A stretch of DNA of 64,000 nucleotides. Source: Oegoconia quadripuncta. Its lineage: Eukaryota; Arthropoda; Insecta; Lepidoptera; Autostichidae. Positions 42,679 through 54,609 of this stretch are shown here, piece after piece (within the stretch, counting starts at the first letter, position 1; the number at the start of each line of letters is the position of its first letter). The stretch lies in assembly GCA_949316235.1 (NCBI GenBank), contig OX438743.1, forward strand, positions 18,721,771 to 18,785,770, in the 5' to 3' direction. Both the position numbers and the translations under genes were made by a program. Below the pieces are notes generated by a model. It did no database searches and was not told the DNA's origin. It saw only the letters and a program-made list of their open reading frames with translations.

Positions 42679-45600
42679 GACACGCTCACTCGCCGCAGAC
42701 ACCGGCGCCCGGCGCGTCAGGGCGGACTCCCGGGCATTCTATCCCTTATGTAACACTTGGCTAACACAGCGCGTTTACAAGTCACTAGCACTGCACTGCA
42801 CTGCACTAATCGACTATCCGCCACGGTCATTCTCCGAGGGATTAGTCTCCCGCCGGTTCCATGGCGTTCCGACAATAGAACTGCAGCTCCGCGCGCTTCT
42901 GAAAAACAACGTTTATGACGGATTACGAGCCGGTTTTTGTGTCTTTGAACGGTACATTATCATCGTCAATTGATCGCGAACAATATACACACAAAATTCA
43001 TCGCATACAGCCATATAATACGAAATTTGACCCACGTGATAACGAAAAGAGTACGCTTGTAGTTGCCGCAGTTGATTGTTTCAGTACGTTATGGGAACAG
43101 GAAATGATACACTGCACAAACACTTCTTGGGGACAATGCTACTGCGATGTATAGTTACACTATGAACGTGGAAGAATAATGCTTGGTGGTGTGCATCCAC
43201 ATCAGAATAATGACAATGAAGAATTTTTAGTAATAATGGCGGATTCAAACCAAAAAACACTATTCAACCATATTGTGACGAACGAAACGAACCACCCGCA
43301 CGCAGCAGCTCGCGTCGACCGACTTGTGAATGTGCAAAAGAGATAGCTAGCTATAACGATAGTATAGAACAGAGAACGTCCTTGGACTAGTATTGCGCGG
43401 TAAAGTCAAATTAGAATCAAATAACCTAGAAATTTTCATTTTCTTAATTCACGAAAAGAACTATTTACAATTTAATGGTACTCTAAAAGAATATGGCGAA
43501 TGCAATTCATGGATAGATGTCTACGTAATCTATTGAATAAAAGTAACTAAACAGAGCTTCAAACTTTAGCGCCACGACTTATTTTCAACACAGCATCCTA
43601 CCAATGAAAAGTATGACGAAATTTTGTGCAACGTGCTATGATTTCACACTCTAACCAAATCAACTTAGGTATTAAATTAATTGAAAATTTTGTGATTGGA
43701 TTTCCATAGTTTTATTTAAAAAAAATGGCAAATTATAATAAATGGTATAAACTCGTAAGCAAAGCACTTCCGGTGCATTTACGAATACTGTTCGATTGTA
43801 TGGACTTTGAGTCGAATGCGGTCTGCCTTGTCTTGTGATTTGATATAAATGTTGCAGATTTTGTCGTCTATCTGTCAACGCCGATAGTTATTAGCGGAGA
43901 AAACCAATAGATATCCACTGTAGTAGTATTTCAATTACTACCACAATACAGTGGTAGTAATGAGGGCTCATTGAATAAATTAAGATTTGTTTTAAAAAAT
44001 AAATAAAAATATCGCTCTGATACAAAGAGTGTTTTTCAGAATTTACAATTATAAAAAGAAGTGAGCGTTCTTGTCAATATTTTTTTTTTAAAGTAACCGT
44101 AATTAAAGTTATTGCGTGTTATTTATAAACTTTTAAGCTTATCGAATGCATCTCAGAGCAACATTTTTGATTTATACTGTATTTAAAAAGAAATTTATAT
44201 TTATCCAATGACTGGACGGATTAACACCTTCACGGACACTAGACCAGACCCAATATTATGTTTTTTTATGCACAACGGGTTGGTACTTGACCGCAATCAC
44301 ACCTGATATTAATAATAATTTCATAACGGTTATTTTTTACTGACAAAATATTCTGAATCGTGTGAATAATTTTAACATTTGGAAAACAGAGGCAAGGTGG
44401 AATAAAATCAATTTTTTGTAGCATATTCATTATAGTGCTTTCCAGAAGGTTCATCAATATTTTATTTTTCGGCATTACAAAAACTACCTCTACCCTACGT
44501 TACTTCCAGTACTACGGGGTCAAGAAAGTAAAAACACTTAACCGATCTACCAAAACACTCACCGTTCTACAATGTATCATACATAATCTAAATGCTTAAA
44601 ATTAAGAAGTAGGTAGGTACCTATCCTATCTACTTTCACATAACCTAGAGTAGGTACCTTTCTTTATCTTTCGCCAATGAAAAAAGGACATTCTTTTATT
44701 TGTCTTTTGACTATGACATCCATCAACTTTACTATAATTAATCATGGTATTATTAGTCAAAAATTTTATCCTTAAAATAATATAGGTACGTAATTGTATC
44801 GCTGCGTTTTGTGCAGGAAACGTGCTGTGAGCGCGATCAGTTTGGCGTGCGGCAGCCCTCTGCCGATCGGCTCGGTGTTGATGAGCTACTTAGCGGTAGG
44901 CATATAGCGCGCGACCTTGAGCGAGTGACGGGGCCTCTTATGGGGGCTGGACATCATAATCAATTCATATAAATATTCCACCAGCGGCCCACGAAACACA
45001 CATCGATGATTAATGATGCATGTGACCTACATACATAAGCATATGGACGAATAATGTGCTTTATAATAATCGCATGTATCATTTGTCTCCGAGGTGTACA
45101 TCACTAAAGCTATTCCTAGGCTTCTAAAGTGAATAATTCCTTCATTATAGCAATCCTATGTCTCTAGATATGACAAGTGCTCTATATATTTTGGGGTTCG
45201 ACAACTTTCACTGACAATTTAGATCTAGATTTAACATTAGTGGTCTATATAATTATCTATTTTGGTAGGTACGGAATACCCTGTGATACATGGAACTCTT
45301 TTTTCTTTTCTCTTTTCTATTCTATAGGATCCACTCTTTAAGTATATCGAACAGCATTCGTAAATACACATCATTCACGTTTCATTTCACGCGGCAATAT
45401 AATGTAGTTGCCAATTAAAATTCGTTTCGCGAGGGTCTTTGAAGCAATCGTACTGTCTACGGAAGCCTTACGGAAGCAATGGTCTTTCACCGACGAAATA
45501 AACTCAAAGCAGTTAACCAATTTAGTAATGCGTATAATAAAAACCAAACCATGAACTAAACTTAGTTTTGACGTTCTAAAGTCTCGACACCTCTTTCTTA

Positions 45601-47960
45601 ACAACGAAGTAAGAAAAGGACAACATTCGATTTAGAACTGCCAAAATTTTTATTGCAAAATGAGGTGAACAAATTAAGCAAAAAATTTTATTACAAAGAA
45701 CTTTTGTCTGATTTGTTCACGATTCCTGCTTTCTTAGCATACTACCTTACATTTTGTTCCTCAAAAACAGCAAACTTACGAAGCACTTCTGAGTAACAAT
45801 CTGTCATATAATACCTACTCTGAGCTTAGAGAGATATTTACCAATGAATAAAATAATAATTTAACCGAAATCTGTCAACCGCCGTTTTATGCTCATTAGG
45901 TACAATATACTTGATATCTTTACTAACAAATTTTTATACATTTATTTCTAGTGAAATCTTAATATTTTTGCGTTATATTTAGAGCTGGGGTAGGAACCTA
46001 CCCAACTATCCATTAAATTATGTATTTTTCATACAATAGTCGGTTACCTACCTACCTAGGGATCAGTCTATTAATGCATGCACCCTTATGTCACGAAACG
46101 AAATCCTTTGTTAGCAAAAAAGGGACAGACCTGTAGGAATGCAGGTAAATGAGTTTCTAGGACTCTATTTTTATAATCTGGTTTGATATTCTGTTCATAA
46201 TGTGTTTATCTCGTACCTACCTATTTATATTGTTAATAAACTGTTGTTATCTATCAATTAGGTAAGTTGTTTAATTCTAAGATATTTTCAGGTAAGTATT
46301 ATTTTAAAGGCACCACAAAGTAGATGTTAAAAATAACAAAACTCTCAACCAATTTCTACTCAACTACTTATGCTTACTTACCCAGTAGTCTTAATTGAAT
46401 AAAATAAATCATAAAAGTCTCACCTCTGAAGTACAACATTTTGTAGGATGGCAGTCTTGTAAAAATTTTTATGAATGACAGCAATATCCCAGCTCTCAAT
46501 TTAGTCCAGTTCTATCCTACAATAAAAAATAATAATATACCTATAACACAACTTCAGTTTATTAGGTAAGTACATTTTATAATATTATTTCCAGTTCCAG
46601 TTTTGCAATGCACACTAAATTGACAGTTGAGTTGACTGACATGAAGTTATAAAAACAATGTCAGTGAGTAGTAAGAAAAAAAAACAATAAATTAACTTTG
46701 GAAAATTTTATGCAATACAATGTATTATATCTCCATCCTCATGTATAATCTCAATTTGTATGACAAGGTTATTCAAGAACACACAGAACCCTTACTTTTA
46801 TTTGTAATGAATGAATGACTTTTGTGTTGAGTTTAAAAGTATACTTATGTAGGTACCTATAGAATAATTTTTAATTGTGGTACCTACTAATATTAGCACT
46901 AAAGACAGCATATATTTTTCTCAAGTTTGTGGTGTATGAGAATTCACCAAACATATTGTCTATAAAATATTGTTCAAAATTTAATGAATTGAGTAGGTAG
47001 GTACCTACTTCTTACATTTACTAAACATATTTTTTTTTACTTCATTAAAATTTGGAAATTGAGTTTAAAATAAGTGATGCAATACTATATATAATAGATG
47101 CCCACTTATGCTTAGGTAAGTAGGTATTTGATTATGGCAGTTTTGCTTTTATTTCTTCCTTAAAGGTATGCACCTACCAGGTACCTAAAGGAGACACACA
47201 AGATGTAAATAATCAATTAATAAATTATTTCATAGTGATGGTTATACCTTGTGGGAATGTCTAAGAATAAAATATAGAAATAAATATGCTGGTTATCTAT
47301 AACAAGACAACAACATTGAAGTAAGTACACTTAGGGCATACTTCTACTTACCTATATAAATGTTGGTTCCTGTCTTTAAAGTTTAGCTTGGCTAAATTAG
47401 TTAGGTAAAGACCTCAACTCCTGAATTAAACTTATACATACTGAAATATGCTGCAACTTAATTTCTAAGAAGGAACCTAGAAGGAATATAATAATCATGG
47501 ATGTGGTAGCCAAAGTAGGTAGGAATCAAAACAAATAAATAAAAATTAAATGATCCCACCTTCTGATATAGGTACATAGCAATTTGTGAAATTCCAGGTT
47601 ATATTAAGTAAAAGAAACCCAACTAGTTGAGTTCACAACAAATTATTCATTCATTTATGTTTGTGAAAACCTGGCTACTTATGAAATCAAATTTTATGTA
47701 ATTGTTAAAGGATAATATTTACTTAATTTATTATCTATTATTTGTTTATTTATTCCCTTACCTTCGCATAAAACGATGACAATCAACTATCACCATCACA
47801 GACCTCAAACCTACTAACTATTATTATATCAATGCCACCAGATGATCAAGCAAGGATTTAGTAAGGAAGTTATGGATGCGGCTATCCAAAATGTATGATG
47901 GAAAATGTTAGGTAAGTGGACATAGCCACTAAAATGTTGTTTTGGCATCTTTTTGATGAA
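42679..47960. other. Gene-poor spacer upstream of nsl1
   Basis: The nsl1 promoter and 5' UTR should lie in the first few hundred bases, which are GC-richer and include a small GCACT repeat near 42790-42808. A 79-codon plus-strand frame at 42915-43154 opens with ATG but resembles nothing I know. A SINE end fragment lies at 44263-44311 and a GC-rich patch at 44817-44957. From about 45 to 48 kb the sequence is very AT-rich with many TAGGTACCTA-like words. Confidence 0.4.
44817..44957 (-). other. GC-rich patch, possible coding remnant
   Basis: An isolated 140-bp GC-rich island in AT-rich DNA. The minus strand from ATG at about 44957 reads MSSPHKRPRHSLKVARYMPT, hits a TAG, then continues with NTEPIGRGLPHAKLIALTAR. 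I do not recognise it. It may be a decayed exon or transposon coding fragment. Confidence 0.3.
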
Positions 47961-48743
47961 TTTAGAAAACGTTATAAAAGCCCGTTTATAAGTATTCTAC
48001 CTATAAAAATTAAAAATAAGACGAAATATATTTTAGGCCAAAGTCGGAGGCCTCTATGCGGTTCCTCGTAGGTGATATTATTTTTGATAATTGGCCTGGC
48101 CACTGCCACGCCGCCGTCGTGCATTTCGATTGTTTCGTGATTGGTGAAGTTAATGTATTCACGTCGTCTGTGTGTATGTGTTATCATCTACAGCCTGAAC
48201 GCGATCAATCGATTTGGACAAATGAGGCGTCGTTGTATTCGTACTGGTCCCGGGATTGTAATTTTCGTCATGATAAATCGAATATTATGGCGGACGCTAG
48301 CAGCCATTTTGTCACGATTAACAATAAATATTTCCAGCACCTTGTCGAGATTTGTATTCAAAGATAGGTCCCCACTAAAGCAATCCAAAAACAAATAACA
48401 ACTTTTCTCATGTCTAATTAAAAACTTTAAATAAATTTATAATGACCCGATTGCGGTTATAAATACTTACACACCTATAAAAATTCAAACACAAGACTCA
48501 ATTGATTTAGTTCCGAGTTGGAGGCCTGTCGTACGAAGTCTTCGTACGTAATACTTTTATTTGAGCTTCGAACAATTCAAGATTGCGGTATTGGGATAAA
48601 TTCGGTTACGCGACTTCCTACTCCGGCCTAAATCATTGAGTGATTTCGTCTTGTTTATTATTTTTTACAGGTAAATACCCGTTTTTTAAGAATACATTTA
48701 GATCAATCAAATACTATTTATTGAACAATTAACAAAAACTACA

Positions 48744-49910
48744 ATGAGGTTCGACGACTTCCAGCCCCCCGAACAAGCCGGTTTCCGAAAAGGCTTTAGC
48801 ACCGTAGACCACATACATACGCTGCGGCAGATCATACAGATGACCGAAGAGTATAATCAGCCACTATGCTTAGCGTTCGTGGACTACGAAAAAGCCTTTG
48901 ATTCGATTGAGACCTGGGCTATGCTGCAATCCCTCCAGAGGTGCCACATTGATTATCGTTACATCGAGGTATTGAAGTATGTATGAAAGCGCCACCATGT
49001 CAGTCCGTCTCCAGGATTGGAACTGCAGCGAGGTGTGAGACAGGGGGATGTCATATCCCCGAAACTGTTTACCGCTGCATTGGAAGATGCCTTCAAGCTT
49101 CTGGACTGGAAAGGGAAATCAACATCAATGGAGAGTACATCACAAACCTTCGATTTGCCGACGATATCGTAATCATGACTGAGACTGAGACCCTGGAGGA
49201 TCTCGGAAAAATGCTCGTTGACCTCAAGTCTCCCAAGGAGTGGGTCTTAAAATAAATATGGACAAGACAAAGACCATGTTGAATGCCCATATTGTAACCC
49301 TACCCTCTGAAGATAGTAGACAGTAACCTCGAAGTTGTCGACGAGAGATACCTGGGACAAACAGTCCAGTTAGGTAAATCCAACTTCGAAAAGGAAGTCA
49401 ATCGTCGAATCCAACTCGGCTGGCCAGCGTTTGGAAAGCTACGCAACATCTTCTCGTTCCAAATACCGCAATGTTTCAAGACGAAAGTCTTTGATCAGTG
49501 TGTGTTGTCAGTGATGACATGGAACTGAAACGTGGTCGCTCACTATGGGCCTTATAAGAAGGCTCAAGGTCACCCAAAGGGCAATGAAGAGTGCTCGGAG
49601 TCTCCCTGCGGAATCGAATCAGAAATGAGGAGATCCGCAGGAGAACCAAGGTGCCGAAATAGCCCGAAGAATTGCCAAAGTTAAGTGGCAGTGGGCAGGG
49701 CACATTGGTCGTAGGACCGACGGCCGTTGAGGCGGAAAGGTTCTCGAGTGGCGACCACGCACCGGTAGACGCAGTGTGGGCAGGCCCCCCGTGAGGTGGA
49801 CCGACGATTTGGTAAGGATCGGGGGAAGCTGCTGAAAGCGGGCAGCGCAGAACCGATCCTTGTAGGAGGCCTTTGTCTAGCAGTGCACGTCTTTCGGGTG
49901 ATATGATGAT
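48744..49910 (+). pseudogene. Decayed RTE-type retrotransposon (RT domain to 3' end)
   Basis: Successive frames give reverse transcriptase blocks in order: EQAGFRKGFSTVDHIHTLRQ, LAFVDYEKAFDSIETWAM, then after a frameshift the catalytic LRFADDIVIM (FADD box), then a C-terminal RRIAKVKWQWAGHIGRRTDG and RWTDDLVRIGG. The 3' tail GTGCACGTCTTTCGGGTGAT ends near 49910. Several frameshifts and stops make it inactive. The 5' end, including the endonuclease, is missing. Confidence 0.88.
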
Positions 49911-51806
49911 GCCTTAAATGATTACAGCGTATATCATTATAGATATTTTCTATTTATTTATTTTCGGGAAACTGACAGTCGTTTCATTATAATATAAAGT
50001 AGATCAATATAGTCATTGCATATACAAAAATACTTTCCTTCCACAGATAGTATAAAAGTTTTTATGAAGATATTTTATACCTGTTTTTGAATTTATTTCG
50101 TTGAGAACTATATCATTTGTTTGATACCCATCTAGATGGACGGCTGGGAATTTATTTATTTACATTTTATACCAGTATGTAATATATTATTGTCAAGTAT
50201 GGAAAAATGGCTGTTAAGGTCCGCCATATTGGATTTATCATGACGTGATATACCCTATGCACCCCCGGTATTTTTACGAATCTAATGACACCGCATTCAT
50301 CTAAATTCTAAGTGGCTGAAGCGTTTGGGCTGTAGGTTACACATAGGTACGGATGCGGTGAATACATTAGTCTATTAAAAACTGTGACCTTGAGACCATA
50401 TTATTATGGCTCCTGTTGCAAAGCGACACTCATGTTGTTAGCTCATAGCTGTTCTAGACGTTGGGCCATCATGATGGATCACGACGATGATGCTTCGTGT
50501 GGAGGGCGTAGGGGCGTCGAATGGGTGGCGTAGTGTGATGGTTTAGGATGACCTCGGTGCCAGTTTTTAATGAACATTGGGTCCTTACATAGTAAATTCT
50601 AGCAGTAGATTCCCATAGTAACTTGATTTCTAATTATTATTTCGGTATCTGACGCTCCCACTAAAAATGATTGAGAAAAGAATATGGGCTCTTCAGGCAA
50701 ACGCCTTAGGATATTAAGGCTGGATAGATCTATAATCAGGTAAATTTACCAACCCAATAAACCCATAAATTGAAATTTTTTTTTAAAGAAACATTTTTCA
50801 ACTTATAAGTTATTTTGAAAAATATATATGTATATATGTATAAACAAAGCGGTATGGAGGGCAAACTCGCTAATGTATCGCCTACATAATTCGCTACGCA
50901 CACTAAAACAATACACCAATGCACACATATTATTATATAATAACTTTACGCACATGAGACAGAATAATGTGATCAAATGGGTTTCACAATTTGGTCGAAC
51001 TCGTCAGAGGCTGAAGTAGCTCTATTTTAATATGCAACAGATTCTCAAGCCTATTCAAACTTCGATCCAGCTACGATAGCGATCACTACAGATCCAGCAG
51101 CTGAATAGTGTGTATGCTACATCCAGCACCGCGACCTTGAGCGGACGTACAGCCGTGCTGGACCGTGAATAAGGCGCTTTAATAGTTTCTTACAAATGCT
51201 TAATTTTTAGCAATTTTATTACATTTACTACACTTTATTAAATTTTTCAAGAAAATCGCGGTTATGCGTTTTTCCGAGGTCTATTCGTATTTTCTCTGGG
51301 CAAGCTATGAGGCTATCTAGACTGGTAATCAAAGAGTTGGAAATGTAAAAGTACCTACGTGAGATAAAAGTTTTCTTTGGGCTTTTAAGGATTTTGGGAT
51401 ATTTCGTCTTGTTTAGACGGGTATTTTTTTTGGAGACGGTAACCCTGCTCGTCATTCAGCATGACACTAGTATCCAGAGCCGTAACAACCGTTATAAAAA
51501 AAGCAGCGGTTTTTTTTACTGTCAGGGAGGAATGGGATTTCTTAAATTTCTTTTCCTTTATTCCTTCTAAATCCAAAGTAATTTGTCTAAGGGCAATGAA
51601 TGAGTAGGTAATAAAATAAAAAAATTGAAGTATATTATAATCATTACACCACAAATAATACAACCAATTGAGGCATTAATTGAAGACGCTGGAGATTTCC
51701 TGTTAACATTGGAGCCGGCAGATGAAAAAAAATTGTGCAGTGCACGATTGCTTCTTTTCTTGCAATAGAATTAATTTTTTGTGCATTACCTCGTACAGAA
51801 ATTACT
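49911..51806. other. Spacer upstream of Nup107
   Basis: AT-rich, no supported gene. A fragment near 50578 (ACATTGGGTCCTTACATAGT) resembles one end of the MITE family at 8097 and 29983. The last ~150 bp before 51807 should include the Nup107 promoter, and no core element was identified. Confidence 0.4.
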
Positions 51807-54317
51807 ATGAATTTCGACAGAAGTCTTCAGTTGCATTCGACTTACCACACACCTTTGAGAAATAAGCGAGCCCGACAGCTATTGAAAAACGAAGATACAT
51901 TAAATCTATCTCCCATTTTCAATGAGACTTCTATCTACGACACTAGTTTGAGGCAAGTGTTGGATGAATCTTCTATAGTAGTGAACCCTGCAAGCGTCGG
52001 AGATGGTTTGAACGAAGCATTTTTTGAGGTTATACAGACGAGTCGGCCTAGCGATGTATTGGATACATTAACGAGGTTAGCTCAAGTTTGTTGTGATTGT
52101 CTTGAGTTGGTGGAGCCTTGGAATCGATATGGTGTCCATAACTACTGGTTGGCTGAGGAGGCGAACACATGGAAGCTCCTTCATTGTTTGTATGCAGACT
52201 CCATCACGGAACACCCAGAGTCCATTCATAATTTGCTAACAGAAGTGATATTATCACAACAAACACTAGTCGGCGCTTTATTTCAAAGTGATTCTGAATT
52301 AAGATTACTGCAGCTATTGGTAGATTGGCTGGAAGCGACCGCTGCTTATCAAGAAGAAGTAACAAAAACTTCCGCACCTATTATCGGTAATAATGTTCAT
52401 TGGGGCAATACGCTTCATCAGTTACTAATTGGTACCAGTTTGTTCAATAAGGATAGGAACAAGGCAATGGTCACATGTATGGACCCTGATGCACCACAGC
52501 GTCAAAAGAAAACCATACATTCAGATGATCAAAAAGATGATATTGATTTGTGCAAGAGAATTTTCACAGAGGTGCGATGCGGAAAGTTCAAAGAAGCTGT
52601 TTCCCTTTGTATCAGTGCTGGGCAGGCGTGGAGAGGGGCTGTGTTACAAGGGTGGATACTACTTGACTATCTGCCTAGGGAGGATCCAGATGCTCCATTA
52701 GAGATTTCTGGAAACCCATCAAGAGATCTTTGGAAATGGTGTGCCCTGGGTATAGCCAACAGTGTTGCAGAAAACATTCATTATAGAGCAACAGTAGGCA
52801 TTTTGTGTGGCCATTTACAGAGCACTCTTCCAGCTTGTCAAGGAAACTGGGAGGATCTTCTCTGGTCTCATTTAAGAATTCAGATTGAAGCCAGAGTAGA
52901 TAAATTCTTGCATGAACATCACGTTACTGCTGAAGCAAATACAACACCTTCCGATGTTCTAGAGTTGTTACAGTCTGAGCTTAAAGTAGAAGAATTATCA
53001 TTGGAACAAATATTTAGTGCGGTAAAATCTTTAATGGATGGAAAAAGAGAATCAAACTATCAAACCTGTCAACGGTACCTAATGCTAGGCCACATCAGAG
53101 CAATAATGCAAGATTCCTTGCAATGGTTAGAGGAACCCGAAGAAAAATTTACTAGGTTCTTAGCTCACCTGGTGTTAGTATTGAGGCAAATGGGTAAAGA
53201 TCCACAACATGACATTGGTGACAAAATTTTGGAGAAATATATTACTCAACTCATTAACAATCTGATTGATGGTTCTGTGGAATGTCCTGAACTTATAGCT
53301 TACTATACTTCCACAGTGCCTATTGCAAGACAAATTATTTTATATTCTGAATTGATGGATCACATCCACAAGAGTGAGTACAGACAAGGTGTTGTGAAGG
53401 CTGGAATTAATGCGGGAGTTGATGTGGCTGCATCAGCAAGAGTTGCAATCAAGAAGGCTATAACTGATATCCAACAAGGTTATGGGAATATTGACCTCAC
53501 TTTTACACAAACCACTGCAGTTGAAAAAGACAAAACTTTGATCACCAAAGTAATATCATCTCTGGAATGGTTAGCCCTGGTTTCCAACCAATTTGAAGAA
53601 GCTCTGTGGTTGAGTAATTCAATGATTCGTACATTTATTTTCATTGGCAACACTGATGCAGCTCTATCTTGTGTAGCTGGTGTACATAAGATGTTCCCAG
53701 ATATTATGAATGAAGTTCGTAGTAACTCTTCTGCGTTAAGGGAACATTTATGTTTGAAAGCATATCTGGAAGGTCTTGAGGGTTTTGCTACATGGTACAG
53801 ACACTTCATAAGTGGTCAACCTAAAGATGTAGAGCCATTGCTTCCAGATGCATCATTTTCTGATAAAGTTTTACATGAACAAAGGTGTGCACAAGTGGAG
53901 CAGCAGAAAGCTCGTTGGACAAATGCTGTGCTTCACCAATCACGGCACACCAAGAACTTGTTGTATAATGTCCTTCTGTTCCCTGGTGGATGGCTTCAAG
54001 ATGAGAATGACAGCACTTCATCACAAAACTTTAATGAAGAGGAGAAACAGGAGAGAGATAAACAGTTGGAGACTTTGAGACGCCTCTGCATCCCTGAGGT
54101 GGTAATTCTGATATTGAAAATCTTGCAGAGCAATGATGACATTGAGAATAACAAGGAGGCCTTGCAATTAAGCAATTTAATAGCAGGAGAGAATAGAAGT
54201 TTGTACACGGTGTTTACCAAGAACAAACTCACAGAAGTATTAGATAGAATCAAAGAATCTTCTCTATTACTGTTGGAAAAGGGAAAGGACATGTTTGGAT
54301 ATGAAATAAGTGAATAA
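51807..54317 (+). CDS. Nup107: Nucleoporin Nup107
   Basis: An uninterrupted 836-aa frame from the first in-frame ATG (MNFDRSLQLH). Open sequence extends upstream to 51735 only through non-ATG codons. Nup107 is a core scaffold subunit of the Y-shaped Nup107-160 complex of the nuclear pore, also at kinetochores, and is an alpha-solenoid of the Nup84/107 family. Supporting features: length close to insect Nup107, all-helical composition, and family signatures such as GWILLDYLPRED, RDLWKWCALGIA, the NWEDLLWSHLRIQIEARVDK block (the WED-W-hydrophobic R pattern of Nup107) and a helical C-terminus ending YEISE. A poly(A) signal AATAAA lies at 54340, 23 bp after the stop. Convergent with DDRGK1. The lack of introns contrasts with its neighbours. 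Confidence 0.92.
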   Translation: MNFDRSLQLHSTYHTPLRNKRARQLLKNEDTLNLSPIFNETSIYDTSLRQVLDESSIVVNPASVGDGLNEAFFEVIQTSRPSDVLDTLTRLAQVCCDCLELVEPWNRYGVHNYWLAEEANTWKLLHCLYADSITEHPESIHNLLTEVILSQQTLVGALFQSDSELRLLQLLVDWLEATAAYQEEVTKTSAPIIGNNVHWGNTLHQLLIGTSLFNKDRNKAMVTCMDPDAPQRQKKTIHSDDQKDDIDLCKRIFTEVRCGKFKEAVSLCISAGQAWRGAVLQGWILLDYLPREDPDAPLEISGNPSRDLWKWCALGIANSVAENIHYRATVGILCGHLQSTLPACQGNWEDLLWSHLRIQIEARVDKFLHEHHVTAEANTTPSDVLELLQSELKVEELSLEQIFSAVKSLMDGKRESNYQTCQRYLMLGHIRAIMQDSLQWLEEPEEKFTRFLAHLVLVLRQMGKDPQHDIGDKILEKYITQLINNLIDGSVECPELIAYYTSTVPIARQIILYSELMDHIHKSEYRQGVVKAGINAGVDVAASARVAIKKAITDIQQGYGNIDLTFTQTTAVEKDKTLITKVISSLEWLALVSNQFEEALWLSNSMIRTFIFIGNTDAALSCVAGVHKMFPDIMNEVRSNSSALREHLCLKAYLEGLEGFATWYRHFISGQPKDVEPLLPDASFSDKVLHEQRCAQVEQQKARWTNAVLHQSRHTKNLLYNVLLFPGGWLQDENDSTSSQNFNEEEKQERDKQLETLRRLCIPEVVILILKILQSNDDIENNKEALQLSNLIAGENRSLYTVFTKNKLTEVLDRIKESSLLLLEKGKDMFGYEISE

Positions 54318-54609
54318 TTGTTGCATGTAATGTTCTTTTAATAAATAATTATTGTAACATTAATCGTGACTTTAAGTATATAATGTTTTTTACTCCAATA
54401 GCAATTATCAAATAAACATTCTATTCTAATACTCAGTGATAAGGCTTCCCACACATGGGCCACAAAAAGTGGTTGGTGGCCCTACTGACACTTCATCTTC
54501 GTATCACACACTGCTCACTTTTTGTGGCATGTGTCTGGAGCATTTAGACATTCATTTTAATAGACATGCATATTTTAAAATTCCTATCATATCAATAATC
54601 CTTGAAAGT
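54318..54609. other. Intergenic 3' ends of convergent genes
   Basis: 292 bp separate the two stop codons. AATAAA at 54340-54345 serves Nup107. On the minus strand ATTAAA near 54563-54558 could serve DDRGK1, about 50 bp after its stop. Confidence 0.5.

Noticed and set aside
42679..42702. Upstream start for nsl1 at 42702
   Set aside because: That codon is GTG. An in-frame TAG lies further upstream and the first ATG is at 42678.
42915..43154. 79-codon plus-strand frame starting with ATG upstream of nsl1
   Set aside because: No recognisable domain, neighbouring exon or clear coding bias. A chance frame is equally likely.
48016..48653. Possible fold-back element (GACGAAAT...TTTAGGCC and its inverted form)
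   Set aside because: The match between the ends is short and interrupted, and a third similar piece at 48466 makes the boundaries ambiguous.
51735..51806. Upstream extension of Nup107
   Set aside because: It begins with a GTG codon and contains no ATG. The first ATG at 51807 gives the expected length.
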